Assembly: GCF_910596095.1 (NCBI RefSeq)
Contig: NC_056539.1
Span: 22,001,001 to 22,065,000 of the forward strand
DNA: 64,000 nt
Direction of reading: 5' to 3'
Origin: Thunnus maccoyii
Taxonomy: Eukaryota; Chordata; Actinopteri; Scombriformes; Scombridae
Both the position numbers and the translations under genes were made by a program. Below, in pieces: positions 46,173-58,893 of this stretch. Below the pieces are notes generated by a model. It ran no database searches, had not been told where the DNA came from, and saw only the letters and a program-made list of their open reading frames with translations. Position 1 is the stretch's first letter, and each line of letters begins with the position of its first letter.

Positions 46173-49100
46173 GGGGAGAGCGTTGATGTCAAGGCTCTGA
46201 GGGCCAGGTTCAACAGCAAGGCCAGCACTTCAGACACCAGCAGCCGAGACAGCGGCTCCCCAAAATCTCCACGACCTGGATTTGGGAGAGGAATCTTACC
46301 AGCACTAGAGAACAACCTGGCCCAGCACAGATTGTCCCCCACGGTCCCTCCTCCAATGGCTGGCCCTGGCCTGATGAGGTTCCCACGGGCAGAGCCGATG
46401 ATGGCAGCTCCCATCCCCTCCAGACCTGTTTCTTTCCCTCGACCGCCTCCCAATCTAGGCATCAGAGCATCCAGCCAGCCGGCAGACCCTATCAAAGTCA
46501 AGCAGACGGGAGAGATGCTACAGAACATGATGCTGAAGCACCACAGACCTGCGGGCATCAAGCCAGCTCCACCCTCAGCTCCAGGTCAGTCTCCTGCACC
46601 AGGTCACGCCTCCACCCCTCTCCCGCTCCGACAGCAGCCCAGACAGAGGAGCGCAGGAGATGTGACCCCGCTGAGGAAACCCCTTCCCCCTGAAGGACCC
46701 CTGCCCTTAAAACCCAAACGGCCTCCACACGTCAACCTGGAGCCCTTCATGAGGTTGACTCGGGGAGCTCCGGCACTCCCTAGTCCAAGGAAGAGTGATG
46801 GTGAGTCTGTTAACAGCAGAAAACTTGAAGTGCTTTTCTGTTTTTGGGGTTGGTGGGTAGTGGCAGTGCTTGGTGGATTTAGATATAGCTCAAGGACAAA
46901 CGGTTTCCTGCTCTGACATCTTGTATTTTGATTTGACAAAGCATGTTACCATTTAATTTTTCCATAAAAAATATATTATTATTTTTTACTGACTCAAAAT
47001 ACTTTTTAAGTTGTATCAGTAGCACCTGTTGTCTTCAGGATTTTTGTAGTTTATGCTGTTGTTTGTTTGTCGTACTGGTGATCCAGGAGTTTAAACTTAT
47101 ACTGTTGTTACTGATGTCAAGTCACATTCAATTGAAAGTTACTGTAAGTCAGTTGACTGGATAGATTTAAAATCTAAATACAGTGGTGGGAAAAGTATTC
47201 TGTTCTTCGCTAAAAGGAAATTAGAGATACTGAACTTTAAAAATGTATGTTGTAAACACTGTGTCGTCAAACATTTGCTTAAGTAAAAACAGAGTATTTG
47301 CACTTAAATTATCAAAGTTGCCACCATGCAGAATGCTACAGTGAGTTTCAGACTGTGCAGTATTAGATATATATTATTGTATTAGTATTGGTGATGCATT
47401 AAAGTGTATGCACCTTTTTAATGTTGTAGTTGGTCAAATTTTAAATACTGTTGGGTAGTTAAATCGACTGTAACTGCATCGTCATCTGCATCATCCATGT
47501 ATTTTGTAAGCCCGTTGAATGCTTTGTATGTTCGATCTTACCAAAGTAACCTGCAACGATTGCGGTCAGATAAATGAAGTGGAGTAAAAAATAAAGTATA
47601 AAATGGAAGAAAATGTAAAAGCTAAAGTAAAGTACAAGTGACTCTAAATTGTACTTAAGTACAGTACTTGAGTAAAACTTTTTTTTTAATATACCATTGT
47701 TTAAATATTGCTGAGAAAGCATCGATCACCAGAAGAGTCTTCAGCCCGAAAGTGCTTCCATCAACATTTCCAAAATGCAGATTATTCTGTCTTTAGTGAT
47801 TGTTTCATTCTTTAAGACAAGCAACAACTCTGGCAAACCACAGTACGCTTCATCTCTGTGTGAAAACATGCTAATTAGAGAGAAAAGAAGCAAAAAATGA
47901 CTTTTTGTTAACTGAGTCGGTGTGACTGTTATTAATGCAATGTTATCCATCTCATTTTGCAAGAGACTTCTTCACATATGGATGTTCTCTCTGGTTCCCC
48001 CCACCAGCAGGTTCCCCAAGCACAGGAGGCAGGAAAATGTCTTCACCTGCAGTGATCAGTCCTCCCCAACCTCCACAACGATTCAACAAACCCCGGCTGC
48101 CACACCAGGTCGCCTCTGTGTGAGTATTTCGCAAAATTTCATAACATACTGCTGTTATTACACCAACTGCAGGGTGAGTGCACACAGAGAAACCTGCTTT
48201 AGGTATTTATTTCATATCATATACATTCTGCAATAATAAAATCAGGGAGTGTACCAGAATAAAAAAAGAGTCTTATTTCAATCACAACTGCCATGATGGC
48301 AGGCAGGAAATAGTGTGAGTTTTTAAAAATCCGCTACACTCATAATCAGAATACACAAATGCAGTACACTTAAAGCAAAATAAATCATATCAGAGGCTGC
48401 AATTTAGAATTAGACAAATAGAGGTTTAAATAGAATATCAGCAATATGTGGGAACATCACACCGTTTAGGGGACATTTTTCAAAACTGAGTCTCCAAGTG
48501 CCATCACGCTTTCTCCACCCCTTTCCTGTCAGGCTTTATTTTAATCGTTCTAACAAAGGTGAAATGACGCCATTTTACACATAACAATCAAATAGCTGCT
48601 TTTTGTTTTCCTTTCTATCTAAATGACGTTAAATATATAGACTATATATTTATGGTGTGTTACATTTGCAGAAAAATACCTTTCTTGGTAAGTAATACTC
48701 ATCAGTTCACAAGTAGAGATTAACACTGTCGCTTGTTCTCAGTCAGTGAAAAGTAAAGGTGTTAAGTGAAGAAGTTGCTGCAATGATGTAGTGATATTTT
48801 AGAGTGACATTGTAATATTGTACTGTCTTTCTTTCTTTCTTTCTTCTACAAGTTCTAACTTCTACAAGTTATTGCTGTATAGGGAGCACACAAACAATGT
48901 TTGTTTATGTATTTACTGCAGTGACATTGAGGATGACCAGGACACCTATGATGACATTGCAAGCTTTGAGAAGAACGGTAAACAGAAAAACTGTATTTTT
49001 TGAATGATTCATGACTGTAAATCCTTTGGTTCGTAAAAATCTACAATGTGCAGAATAGTATAATGTGAGCTTATTCTTATATTTTTCAGTTCAGAGTTAA

Positions 49101-52100
49101 GTTTGAAAATGACATTTATCACTTTCTGGTAGAAAATGATTACCTAGTTATTCTTTTAATACCTTATCAACTAATGACTTCAATCATATTTCATAGGCTC
49201 CATATTCTCCTCATATTGTTATGATAATAAAGCGTTTATATATGAGAATGTGCCTCTTTTTAGAAGGAAAGAGTGCCTTTCATCTCTTTTTTATTGTGTA
49301 ATTTCACAGAGTCCTGGAGTGACAACAGTTCTCATTGTATGGACGGGGTAAGGACAGAAAACTGAAACTAAACCTACTGTAAATACAAATGTCGTTCTGA
49401 GAATTCTAAACTAGGTGGCTCCTCTTGTAGAACATGTTGCACTCTTCCCTAAAACTACAAACTAAAGATAAAATTAAGTTTAAATACTAATTTACACCTG
49501 CTGAAATATCAACTTTATTTTGTTGTGACGAATAACAAATAAACTTCATTCATTGTCAATGAAGCACGCGATTTGTTTGATTTCTAGCTTCGGGAAGTGC
49601 ACATGTTCATACACATTGATGCACAAATGCAATCTGTTCTAGGGCATAAAAAAGACAGCAGGTGTCATTGCCCTTTAATCTAAAAATCTTTGTATATGCC
49701 TGTTTTTCTTTGTTCTTTAAAAGTGTAAATAAATCCTTTCTCTTGTAGGACATTGATGACGTGTATGAGTTTATTGACGAGTGAGTATAAACTTTCAGTT
49801 TTTACAATTGAATCAAATTGTAGTGTGTGAATTTAATAAGGACCCTACTCACCTAAAATGGAGTGTGTCTGCAGCTGCATGAACGTGTTTTTATTATTTC
49901 TGGCACTGCTACTTTTATTTTTGCATCTGCTGCTACCACAGCTGCGGTAGCTATTATTGTGAGAACAACTGTCATAGCAGTACGCCTCTCAATTAAAGGT
50001 GTTATTTCTGCAAATGATCATAATCTGAAATGTTATTTGCTCCATTCGTCACAAGGTAACAACATTTTAATTGAGTGTGTGTTCAGCCAAAATGTTGGTG
50101 TGCATTTATATTAAATGTGCAAGTGTGCAATGATATTTCTTTCATTTATGGTTATGTGTTGTTTCTGTGATTCAACATTACTTCCTGCAAAATCAGGATA
50201 ATGTCACAAAACAAATGGACAAACTGTTGAAATAATCACATAATTGGAACACACTGAAAAAGTGAAAGGGGAAGAAGTTTGTTGGATACTGCTGCTATTA
50301 ACTGTGAAATGCTCAGTGTGTGAATGAATTCTGTCTGATTGTTGTTTTTGGTCAGGTGAATTTTTATGTGCCAGTAAAGATACATCTGTTTTCACCAGAA
50401 CTGAAAGTGTTGAGAATATTTTACATGTAGGAGGTGTATGTTGTGATGCGGGGAATTGTCTAAAAAGGTGAAAAGTCATTTTTCATTTTGATTGTGTATT
50501 TATAGGGACCAAATAGAAGTGAACCTGGTTAATGCTGAGAAGAAAAACAAAAAAGAAGCCAAGAAGCAACAGGAGCAGGAGAGGAAAGAGCAGCTAGAGC
50601 GTCAGAAAAGAGAGAATGAGTTGAGGAAAAACTTTCAGGTACGACCCCAACAACATCCTAAATGCCATTAACATGAACTAATTAAAAAGTCTTTTTTAAA
50701 TCTATTTTTTATTCCTTCTTTGACATTCAGATGGACCATTTAGTTTACGTGCATCCCGAAACATTGAGGCTCTTTGTTTCCATCCACCCCATCTTCATCC
50801 AAATCTAATTCATATCTGTCAACTTTCACACCTTTGCTCTCTGCCCCTTTGTAGGTGCAAGGGGAGTTGGATGTTATCCATACAGCGAGAGTCCGGCACG
50901 ACTGGTACGGAGGAGGAAGACTGGACCTCAGTGTGCAACAAGGCGAGAGCGTGGAGATCATGCGAGTGAACAATAACCCAGGAGGCAAATGGCTGGCTCG
51001 CTCCCTGAACGGAAACTGTGAGTTTCATTTTAAATCTCACTGCAAATCAAGAGCAGGAAACCTTCCTATCTGAGCCCACATCACAAAGTTAGGCTGATGG
51101 TAATATGCTCTTAAACTTTGTGCTTGATTTTTTTAAAGATGGTGAGCAAGTTTATGAATTCCAGATTGAAAGTGCTGTGTAGTCCAGTTTTCTGTAAATA
51201 TCCAACAATACTCAACTTTATGTCCTTCTATTTAGCATTCATAAGCAGTATATAAACAGTTATATCTGTTGTATTTGTTTATAACTACAATATAGCATAT
51301 TATAAACCATTCATTAACTTATGCTTATTAATGATAAATGGGGGGGCATATTAGTATGCTATAGCATAGTGCTTTGGAAAACAGTTTGTGCACCTGTGTG
51401 TGTATGTTCTTGTGCTTATGAGGACCAATTTAGTTTAGATATATCATGTTATGCAGACAATGCTCAACTCTGCCTGTGAAACCAAAGAGGCCTGCTAACC
51501 GTATCCCTCTCAACCACTCAGCCTCTGTCTAATGGCAAACATTTTCCTCAACCTTTCTAGTAATTAATATAAAATATGCAAGCAATTATAAAGGACAAGA
51601 TGTCCCATGTAAGACAATAACGGAATAAAGTTGGAGACAAAGAATGTCACAAAGCAAAGCAGAGCGATATTTTTTCCATTGAGAAAATAAGGTTGTGGAA
51701 AGTAATGAGATCATCATCTTGTCTTTGTGTTACCTTGCAGACGGATACATCAGTAACACATGTGTGGACATTGACTATGAGGCAGTGAAGCGCAAAGCGC
51801 TCCAGTCCAGAAAAGTAGACACATCAACGTTACCTCCACCACCTCCAGACCCCCCTCACATGTTAAACATGGAGTCCAATAATAGAGACAGGTGCAGTAG
51901 ATCCTGTTCATCCTGCTATGACAAAACACTTTAAAAAATTGTTGTACTATATTGTGAGAAACATTTATCTGCTCCTAACATATGATGTTGCTATTCTGTC
52001 AACTTTTTCCAATGGTTTTAAGTTCATGCACAGTCAACACTTAACTGTTTAGCTGCATTGCTTTCTTAGTTTCACCCACGTCTGTTCCAACTAACTTGCT

Positions 52101-55100
52101 GTTTGTGTTTTTCATCTGCTCTGCAGCATGCTTCAGGATGACGGTAAGTGACAGTACAGCACACATGAACATCACTGGCAGATTAGGATTCATGCCATAT
52201 AAGATATTGCCATATTTATTTACTTCACTCACTGGACAAAAAACAACATATCCATAACTCTTTATTAATCCTAAAGAACAGAAAATATGGTTTGAATGTG
52301 GATTTAATGTGGGTGAAAACACATCACCAACTATTACTACAATGAACCTACCAAAGATAATAAGTCCTGGAAAACTATTCTCATGTTTTACTAGAAAATT
52401 TTATCATAATATCATTAAACATTTTACTATATGAGTTTATTGTTTTGTTTTGTTTTCTTAGCTGTGTCAAGTATGAATCTGTTGATTTATTTTGTTTCAG
52501 CTCTAATTTTTGTATTTTTGGTATAATGCTCAATGTTTCAAACTTGTATACATTTGCAACAGGAACTTTATAATTCAAACAGTGACTTGGATTATTTTAT
52601 AATTTGCCTAAAATTTTTAATATCACTCATTTAAAGTTGAGGCTGCTTTCCTAAAACATATTTTTTTTAAAAATCTGAAATAGAGTATTTCACCTTTTTT
52701 ACAAGATGACAAGATATTTTTAGTTTTACAGTTATTTCTCGGTACTCTCCTCAGATGACTACGATGACGTTCAACCATTAACTGAGGATTTTCCCCCACC
52801 ACCGCCTGAAATCAGGTATCTATCCACATCTGGTTCACTGAAAAAACAGGAAATAGTTGGTGAGATACTGACAGCTACATGTAGCTGCAGTATTATTTTA
52901 GTATAAAATCTTGATGTTGAGCTGATAATTGAGGTGATGGTCAAATAAGAACAGAATTAGAAAAGGAAAAAACAAAAAATCTGGGAAATGCATTACTTTA
53001 TTGTTGTTGTCTTCTGTTATCAAACTGTAAAACCATCTTTGTTTGCAGCATAGATCCCAAAGTGGAAAAGGAACTAAGAAAAAAATTTAAGGTAAGTATT
53101 TTTCACACTTTCACATCAGATTATTTGATTTTAATGGTAAATAAAGTAGAGTGTCATCAGCATAGCAGTGAATGGAAATGTTTTTCTGAATTATTTTTCC
53201 AAGAGGAAGCATACAGGGAGAAAAAGGGGGCCCAGGATGGATCCTTGAGGAACTCCACATACAATCCACAATAATGAAATGCATCATATCCACATAATAC
53301 AACATGTTATAGTGGCCCCGTTAAAAATTGCAAAACTGAATCATGTCATTCTCAAGTTTACTCATCTAATTGACAGTTTCTGAGATACAGTGTGTGCTAT
53401 GAAGGATGAATTTGTTAGTAAGTGTAAGGCTCGTCCAATTGGTGACATTTTAAAACCACCTGAACACAAAAAAGTGTGTTGAAATTTGATCACTGGACAA
53501 GTCAACCAATGATGATCTATACTTTTTTTGTGTTGACAATGATTGTAATCAAACATGATGGAGAATTGTGCTTTCACAAGAGTAGGTATAATTTTCTTCA
53601 AAGATCAAATATCTTGATCTTTTAATCCAATCAAAAAAGTCATATTACTGATCCTTGCAACAGTCAGTACTAACTTGTATCAACATCACACCCATCACAC
53701 CTCTTTGTACTATACAAGTGTATTTGACCAAGGCAGTGAAAATATAAAAATGTTGGTTAAATAATGAAAAACTCAAACTATGACTCTTGTTTCTCAGTAT
53801 GATGGGCCTCTCAGTGTGCTGCACACCATGATGGTGGATCCTAACAGCATCATAAAGAAGCCAGGGGGGAAGGATTTGTCTGTGACTCATGGAGAGGTCC
53901 TGGACGTCATCCAGCTCACCAGCAGCAAGAAAGCTCTGTGCCGCAACCGGTTTGGAAAATGTACGTAAACACAACAAATCCTGCTGTGATCGTATGTTAA
54001 TTTAATCTGCACTGTGACATGTGAGCAGTTGGTCAAAGTGACTGGTTTTAGAAATAAGAGTTGATGGTTTGTGTAAAGGTTACCTGAGGTGATCAGGGAG
54101 ATTTTTGCATAACCAGGAGGAGGTCAGATGTATGTGTCCAGAAGTAGACATATGTTCTCTCAGAGTGTCAGTGAGCAGAACTCTCAGATTTACTAAATGA
54201 CTCATTTGCATTTGCAAGAACAATATACTGCGGGCATTAGTGTCTCCGCACTTTGAACTAAAAGGGAAGTTCTTATCCTTATCACATCACTCCACAAAAT
54301 CTTTATGATCATGGCTATGTGATAAAAATTTTTTTGCAACAACACCTGTAATAACTCCATGAATAAACACTGTCAAACATAATAGTAATGGAAACTAGGA
54401 CGACATCAAACGATTATTTTCATTATCGACGAAATGATTTTCTAGACATTGAATAATTTCTTGTTGATTTTTGAGAAACTGAAAGTTGCCATTGTTTGAC
54501 ACTTTTGTTTTATAAAAATAACTAAATGATTATATAATTATCACAACAGTTGCTGATTAATTTTCTGTCAATCAACAAATTGATTAATTGACTAATCATA
54601 TCAGCTTTAATGGAAATATACTAAGCCATTTTGGTGCACAAATTCTTGCCCGTGCTTATAATATTGCACCTGCTCAGTGTTTCATTACTATCAGATCCCA
54701 GTAGCTCTTCTTTTGTTTTTCTGTGACTTGCATAGTAGTGGCTTGTTAATAATAATAATGATAATAACTAAACACAAAAATAGAGTCATAAAGTTCCAAA
54801 ACAAATGTGTATTGTTCGTATTTTATAGCTGATGCACAACCTCTGCGTGATTGGTTCCTGCTGGTGGCACAGCACCATGCTGTGGGAAATATACTGTACA
54901 ATGATTAGTGTTTGTCTGATGGTTATGAAATGAATATTGCAATAAATAAAATACAGATGATAATATAATAAATTCAGTAAGAGCTGTATTTCACATATTC
55001 AAAGTGACTGTTTTACATAAAACATGTTTTGTCTCACTCTTCACAGATGGTTATGTGTCCAGATCTCTTCTTCTTCCAATGTAAGTGAATCCTCCTCAGT

Positions 55101-55890
55101 TCATATTTGACGCTGCCAGTTTTAGTGTTACTTTCATGTCTTTTTATACTGTGAGTAAATTATGAAATATCTTTTTGTAAATGCGTTTTATAGTTGTGGT
55201 AACAGCTCATCTTTGACTTTGATTTTCATCTTATTATTATTATTATAAATGATTTTTGTTGTTGTTTTTGACAGGATGGATGAAAAGAGTAATTTAGTGA
55301 CACAACAAAATAAATAGATCATCACATATGAATATAGTCATACATATATACATTACAGACACACATGCAGCATATATTGTTTATTATAATAATAGAAATG
55401 GGTACATATACATATTCTATGTATGGACCCATTTTTACAAATCTAAACATATAGTATACATTTTTATCCATGTTTACATAAATGCTTTTCTCATTCTTCA
55501 TATCATATCATATCATATCATATTATATCATATCATATCATATCATATCATATCATATCATATCATATCATATCATATCATATCATATCATATCATGTTA
55601 ACAAGTTTTGGATATAGATTTTAAACAGAAATATCAATAAAAAACAACTTTCTGCTGTCAGTTTAACATCAATCTTCATTCACAGGGAAGGAGACATCTA
55701 CGACGATGTTGACTATGGAGGCGGTGAGTTTTGTTTTAGATCCTATTAATGTAATTTCTTGTTAAATTGAAATATTCACTTATGGCAGCTAATGTGTTTG
55801 ACTTTTTAATATATGTATCTCCTAAACTGTTTTTATTTCTTTCTTCTTTCAGACGTCTATGACAACGACTCTCTGCAGACTGATTATTAA
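46173..55890 (+). CDS. pram1: ADAP/PRAM1-family immune adaptor with two hSH3 domains
   Basis: These adaptors (FYB1/ADAP, PRAM1) link Src kinases and SLP-76 to integrin activation in blood cells. Exons in phase: 46173-46800, 48011-48119, 48922-48977, 49310-49347, 49749-49780, 50506-50638, 50855-51017, 51741-51891, 52127-52143, 52755-52815, 53049-53091, 53798-53960, 55047-55080, 55686-55723, 55853-55890. They total 1704 nt; with the candidate start exon the protein has 572 residues. Order: proline-rich disordered half; TYDDI near 260; a charged helix (about 293-337); first hSH3 (about 338-415, VQGELDVIHTARV, GKWLARSLNGNYGYI); YDDV at 450 and FPPPPP at 460, an EVH1-type ligand; second hSH3 (about 483-547, MMVDPN, GGKDL, GKYGYV); IYDDVDY and VYDND at the end. 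The second hSH3 resembles PRAM1 (MMIDPN, GGGKHL, LLPLE) more than FYB1, while the first is FYB1-like. The alternative name is fyb1. The 5' end is the least certain part. Confidence 0.85.
47180..47700. repeat. Degenerate 'aagtacttgagtaaaa' repeat in pram1-like intron
   Basis: Starts 'agtggtgggaaaagtattctg' and ends 'cttaagtacagtacttgag'. These are end phrases of the families at 44000 and 5050. Confidence 0.45.
52127..52143 (+). other. 17-nt microexon of the pram1-like gene
   Basis: TCTGCAG precedes and GTAAGTG follows 17 bases that encode SMLQDD and change phase from 2 to 1. Both flanking exons need it to stay in frame. It lies just before the exon with the YDDV and FPPPP motifs. Confidence 0.7.
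53111..53290 (-). pseudogene. LINE reverse transcriptase fragment in pram1-like intron
   Basis: On the minus strand a short frame reads LPLGKIIQKN then CYADDTLLYLPL, the catalytic YADD block of a non-LTR reverse transcriptase, like the one at 42015-42404. Surrounding sequence is too decayed to define the ends. Confidence 0.65.
54395..54615 (+). repeat. Dispersed 'aatcgattag' repeat, copy 3
   Basis: Contains 'cgattattttcattatcgac', 'gttgctgattaattttctgt' and 'attgattaattgactaatc'. Same family as 16943-17310. Located in a pram1-like intron. Confidence 0.5.
55498..55596 (+). repeat. (ATCAT)n pentanucleotide microsatellite
   Basis: About 20 near-perfect copies of a TATCA/ATCAT unit in a row, with one TTATATCA variant, inside the pram1-like intron before the penultimate exon. 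Confidence 0.95.
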
Positions 55891-56361
55891 AACATGTCAA
55901 ACTAAACACACACAAACTCACACAGTAAGAAAGAGAGAAACAAACTATATAAAATATTCAAACTAAAGCTATATAAAACTATATAACTGTATAAAACTGA
56001 GAAGAGAAGACACATTTTGCTTTATGTGATGGCATCAGTTGTGTTCAGTTACACAGGATTCACTGTCAGGCTGGCTGTAACAGTTGAGACAAAACGGAAT
56101 ATATCTGTCTGGCTCACAAACAAACAAACTTATTCCTATGTAAAACTAAAACTATATTTTTAAAAAACTATATCAAACTGAGTGACAAAAACAGAACATA
56201 GAGTGAAAACAGAGCTCAGTCTGGACACTCACACATGTTTCTTGTGCTGAGAATAACAGACATGTCACCATTGCATTGTTTGTCAAACTGCTTGTATAGA
56301 AAATGAACACACTATTACTGTAGCTTTGTGTATTGCTCGACTTTTTAGATAATTTAAAACA

Positions 56362-56367
56362 AATAAA
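56362..56367 (+). terminator. Possible polyadenylation signal of the pram1-like gene
   Basis: AATAAA about 470 bases after the stop codon, in an AT-rich 3' region. Confidence 0.4.
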
Positions 56368-57099
56368 ATAACTTTTTGACTGATATCTATGTCTCTGTTT
56401 GAATCAAAGCCCTGCATTATCTTAAGAAGTGTCTGTGCAAAACAGCTGAAAAAAGTTACGAAGTTCATCTCAGGGAAGTGTTATGATCAGTATAGGAAGA
56501 GAGTATACACTCCTTGTATTTGCAGATGATGGAACACTATGGAAATGGGAGCGAATCCAAGAAGCACTCGGTCAGTAATAGAGAAATTAACTGTGTACAA
56601 CAGAATATCTCCGAGAAGCATAAAAAACATCTGTGAACTGAACTGAACTGTCAATAAACAAATCAGAACTCAAGAAAACTGCAAAATATATTAACCAATC
56701 ATAAGAAATAATGCTCCAGAATATAAATTTACATCGTAATATGAAGTCTGGAAATGCATAAAGAATGACAAAACACATTAGTTACTACAAAATGCACTTT
56801 AGAATTATTGGACTATCTATGTAACTTACACTACTAGTCCAAAAACACCCCAATTTTTACAGTTGTTATTGAAATTTAAGCAGTTCAAGGTAAACTACCA
56901 GAGGTTAGAAAAAAATAGAATTAAAAAACCCCTTCGATTACCAAACACTGAAAAATAATGTAAATTTCAGAGTCATAATAAAAGCCTTTTTCAGGGATCA
57001 AGTAATGGGTTAACAACTCATAGTTTTTCTGCAGCAAGTAAATTAAACCTTGAAAGTTGATGCAAACAATTCCTACAGGTGTCCCAACTTCCGTTGATT

Positions 57100-57540
57100 A
57101 GTTACAAACCTGCTGACTCTATAATATTTGAATATTTGATATTTGGTATTTGATTTTTGGTGAAATATTGGATCATTTAAATATTTATTGAAATGAAACC
57201 ATGTGAGAAGTTTAGAGGGAAAAATCACTATTTGGTGGAGCAGTGAACAACTCATAGACATCTGAAATGTGACTCCGACTACACACTGCTTTTTGAAAGA
57301 CATCAAAAGCAAAAAAGGTTGGAAACCACTGGTTTCATCTTTATCAATGTGTTGTATTTTAAAAGGTTGTTATATTATCCATTGTGTCAAATCTTCATCT
57401 GAAAAGTAAAGCTGTTAAATAAATGTAGTGGAGTAGAAAGTACAATATTTCCCTCTAAAACGAGGTGGAGTGAAAGTATAAAGCTGTACTTAATCACAGT
57501 ACTTGAGTGAATGTACTTGGTTACTTTCCACCACTGCACT
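57100..57540 (-). repeat. Dispersed 'aagtacatttact' repeat, copy in reverse
   Basis: Shares with 44480-44790 and the reverse of 5050-5480 the phrases GAAACCATGTGAGAAGTTTA, 'aaccactggtttcatcttta' and the end 'tacttgagtgaatgtac'. Confidence 0.65.
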
Positions 57541-57689
57541 TAGTTAGTCTGGGGTTCATCCTACAGCAAGATAATGACAAACCTCTAGGCTGTAAGAACT
57601 ACATTAGAGGAAAAGAACAAGGTTGGTTTGTTCTATACTTTGAATTCAGAGTACATTGCAACATCAAACTACATAAAATTTAACAAAAA

Positions 57690-58090
57690 AAAGGAAAACT
57701 TTTGATCCATCGTATATTGTAGATTGTCACCAAGCATTGTCGGAAAAAGAAATTTGGCAGAATACATGGGAAAAAGACAAGAAGGGGAGGTCTCGATACA
57801 GAAAACAGTGGAAAAAGGTTGAGACTTTGGCATTGTCGGCTTAGGTGTGGACAGGCTCTGACTGGGAAACCCCCGGATGGCAAATGTGAGTGTGGAGGAT
57901 CAGAGACAGTAAAACACATCCTCATCCAGTGCAAGAATTACTCACTTCAAAGGAAGAAGCTGTTCAGAGACCTGGGAGTGGTCGGGGAATTACTCTGCGT
58001 AATTTACTCAGCCCGGATATCTGGACTAAAATGAAGAAACCGCTGGAACATCTGTACAGTATTGGACTATATAATAAAATATAAATAACT
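57690..58090 (+). pseudogene. LINE 3' end with C-terminal Cys/His segment
   Basis: The frame at 57819-58034 gives LRCGQALTGKPPDGKCECGG, then ETVKHILIQCKNY and FRDLG, the pattern of the last part of LINE polyproteins (RNase H side and a CxC...H...C knuckle). It ends shortly before 'tataataaaatataaataa'. Upstream parts are missing, so this is a 5'-truncated copy lying between pram1-like and pex11g. Confidence 0.6.
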
Positions 58091-58669
58091 GTAAAAAGGA
58101 ATATCAATAACAAACAGTAGAAGGCAGCAATTCACTATTGTAGTGTCTAGTCTGTCTAATCTAAAGAAGAAGAAGCATTGTTGAATCAGAAATTATAAGG
58201 CCAAAATTATTTTTGAATGTAGAGTTTAACAACAGTGAAATCAATAACTTGATAAAATTGCTGTGTCTTTTGGGCAAACATATTCACAAAGCCAGATTTC
58301 TTCAGTTTCTTTTTGACAAAAACTTGTTTTATGTTGAACTCTAGTCACTCTCTATTTAAGTATTAAAAACAAAAAAAAGCTTTAAAGATATCTCATCTTT
58401 TGAGAAACATTGCGGACAGAATTGCCAGTTGGTTTGCAGTATTGCTTATTCATTTTTTTAAAGTTGTATTTATTTATTTGTCTCTCTTAATTTCTGTATT
58501 ATGTATCTTTTTACATTGTACACTTTTATTTCTGCTTGTGTTTAGTGTAGTTTAGTTTTTCTCAAACACTCCCTGTACTTTTATTTGTATTGTATTGTTT
58601 TTTATTGTATTGTACTGTATTTGTATATTACTGTGTTGTTAATAAAGTTTTACAGCCCAGACTGAGGAG

Positions 58670-58893
58670 GGCGTCATTGCGTCATCGCTGCGTCGCGTCT
58701 ACCAAAGCTACGGAAGAAGAAGAAGTTCGATTGACTCGGTGCTTCCTGTTCAAAGTCCAGCAGAGGAAATATGCAGTATTAATCCGTAAAACTATAACCT
58801 GAGGATGTCGAGCATGAATGAGGCTCATCACAGAGTTTCATCGATCAGTTTTGATTTATTTTACAGCTCTGTGTGTGTGTGAGAGCTGCAGAC
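58670..58893 (+). promoter_or_regulatory. CpG-rich start region and leader of pex11g
   Basis: Around 58670-58740 there are several CG dinucleotides and CGTCA/GCGTC motifs in otherwise AT-rich surroundings, a plausible housekeeping-type promoter. A small upstream frame (58805-58882, 25 codons plus stop) precedes the real start unless TTTTACAG at about 58859-58866 is used as an acceptor and removes it. Confidence 0.35.

Noticed and set aside
46169-46939. Minus-strand frames opposite the first large pram1-like exon
   Set aside because: They are shadows; the plus strand carries a phase-consistent exon chain with family motifs.
53062-53274. 70-codon frame starting MEKELRKKFK
   Set aside because: Only its first part is the real exon 53049-53091; the GTAAGT donor ends the exon and the remainder runs into a LINE fragment.
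55498-55596. CRISPR-like array
   Set aside because: The units are 5 bp without spacers, in a vertebrate intron: a plain microsatellite.
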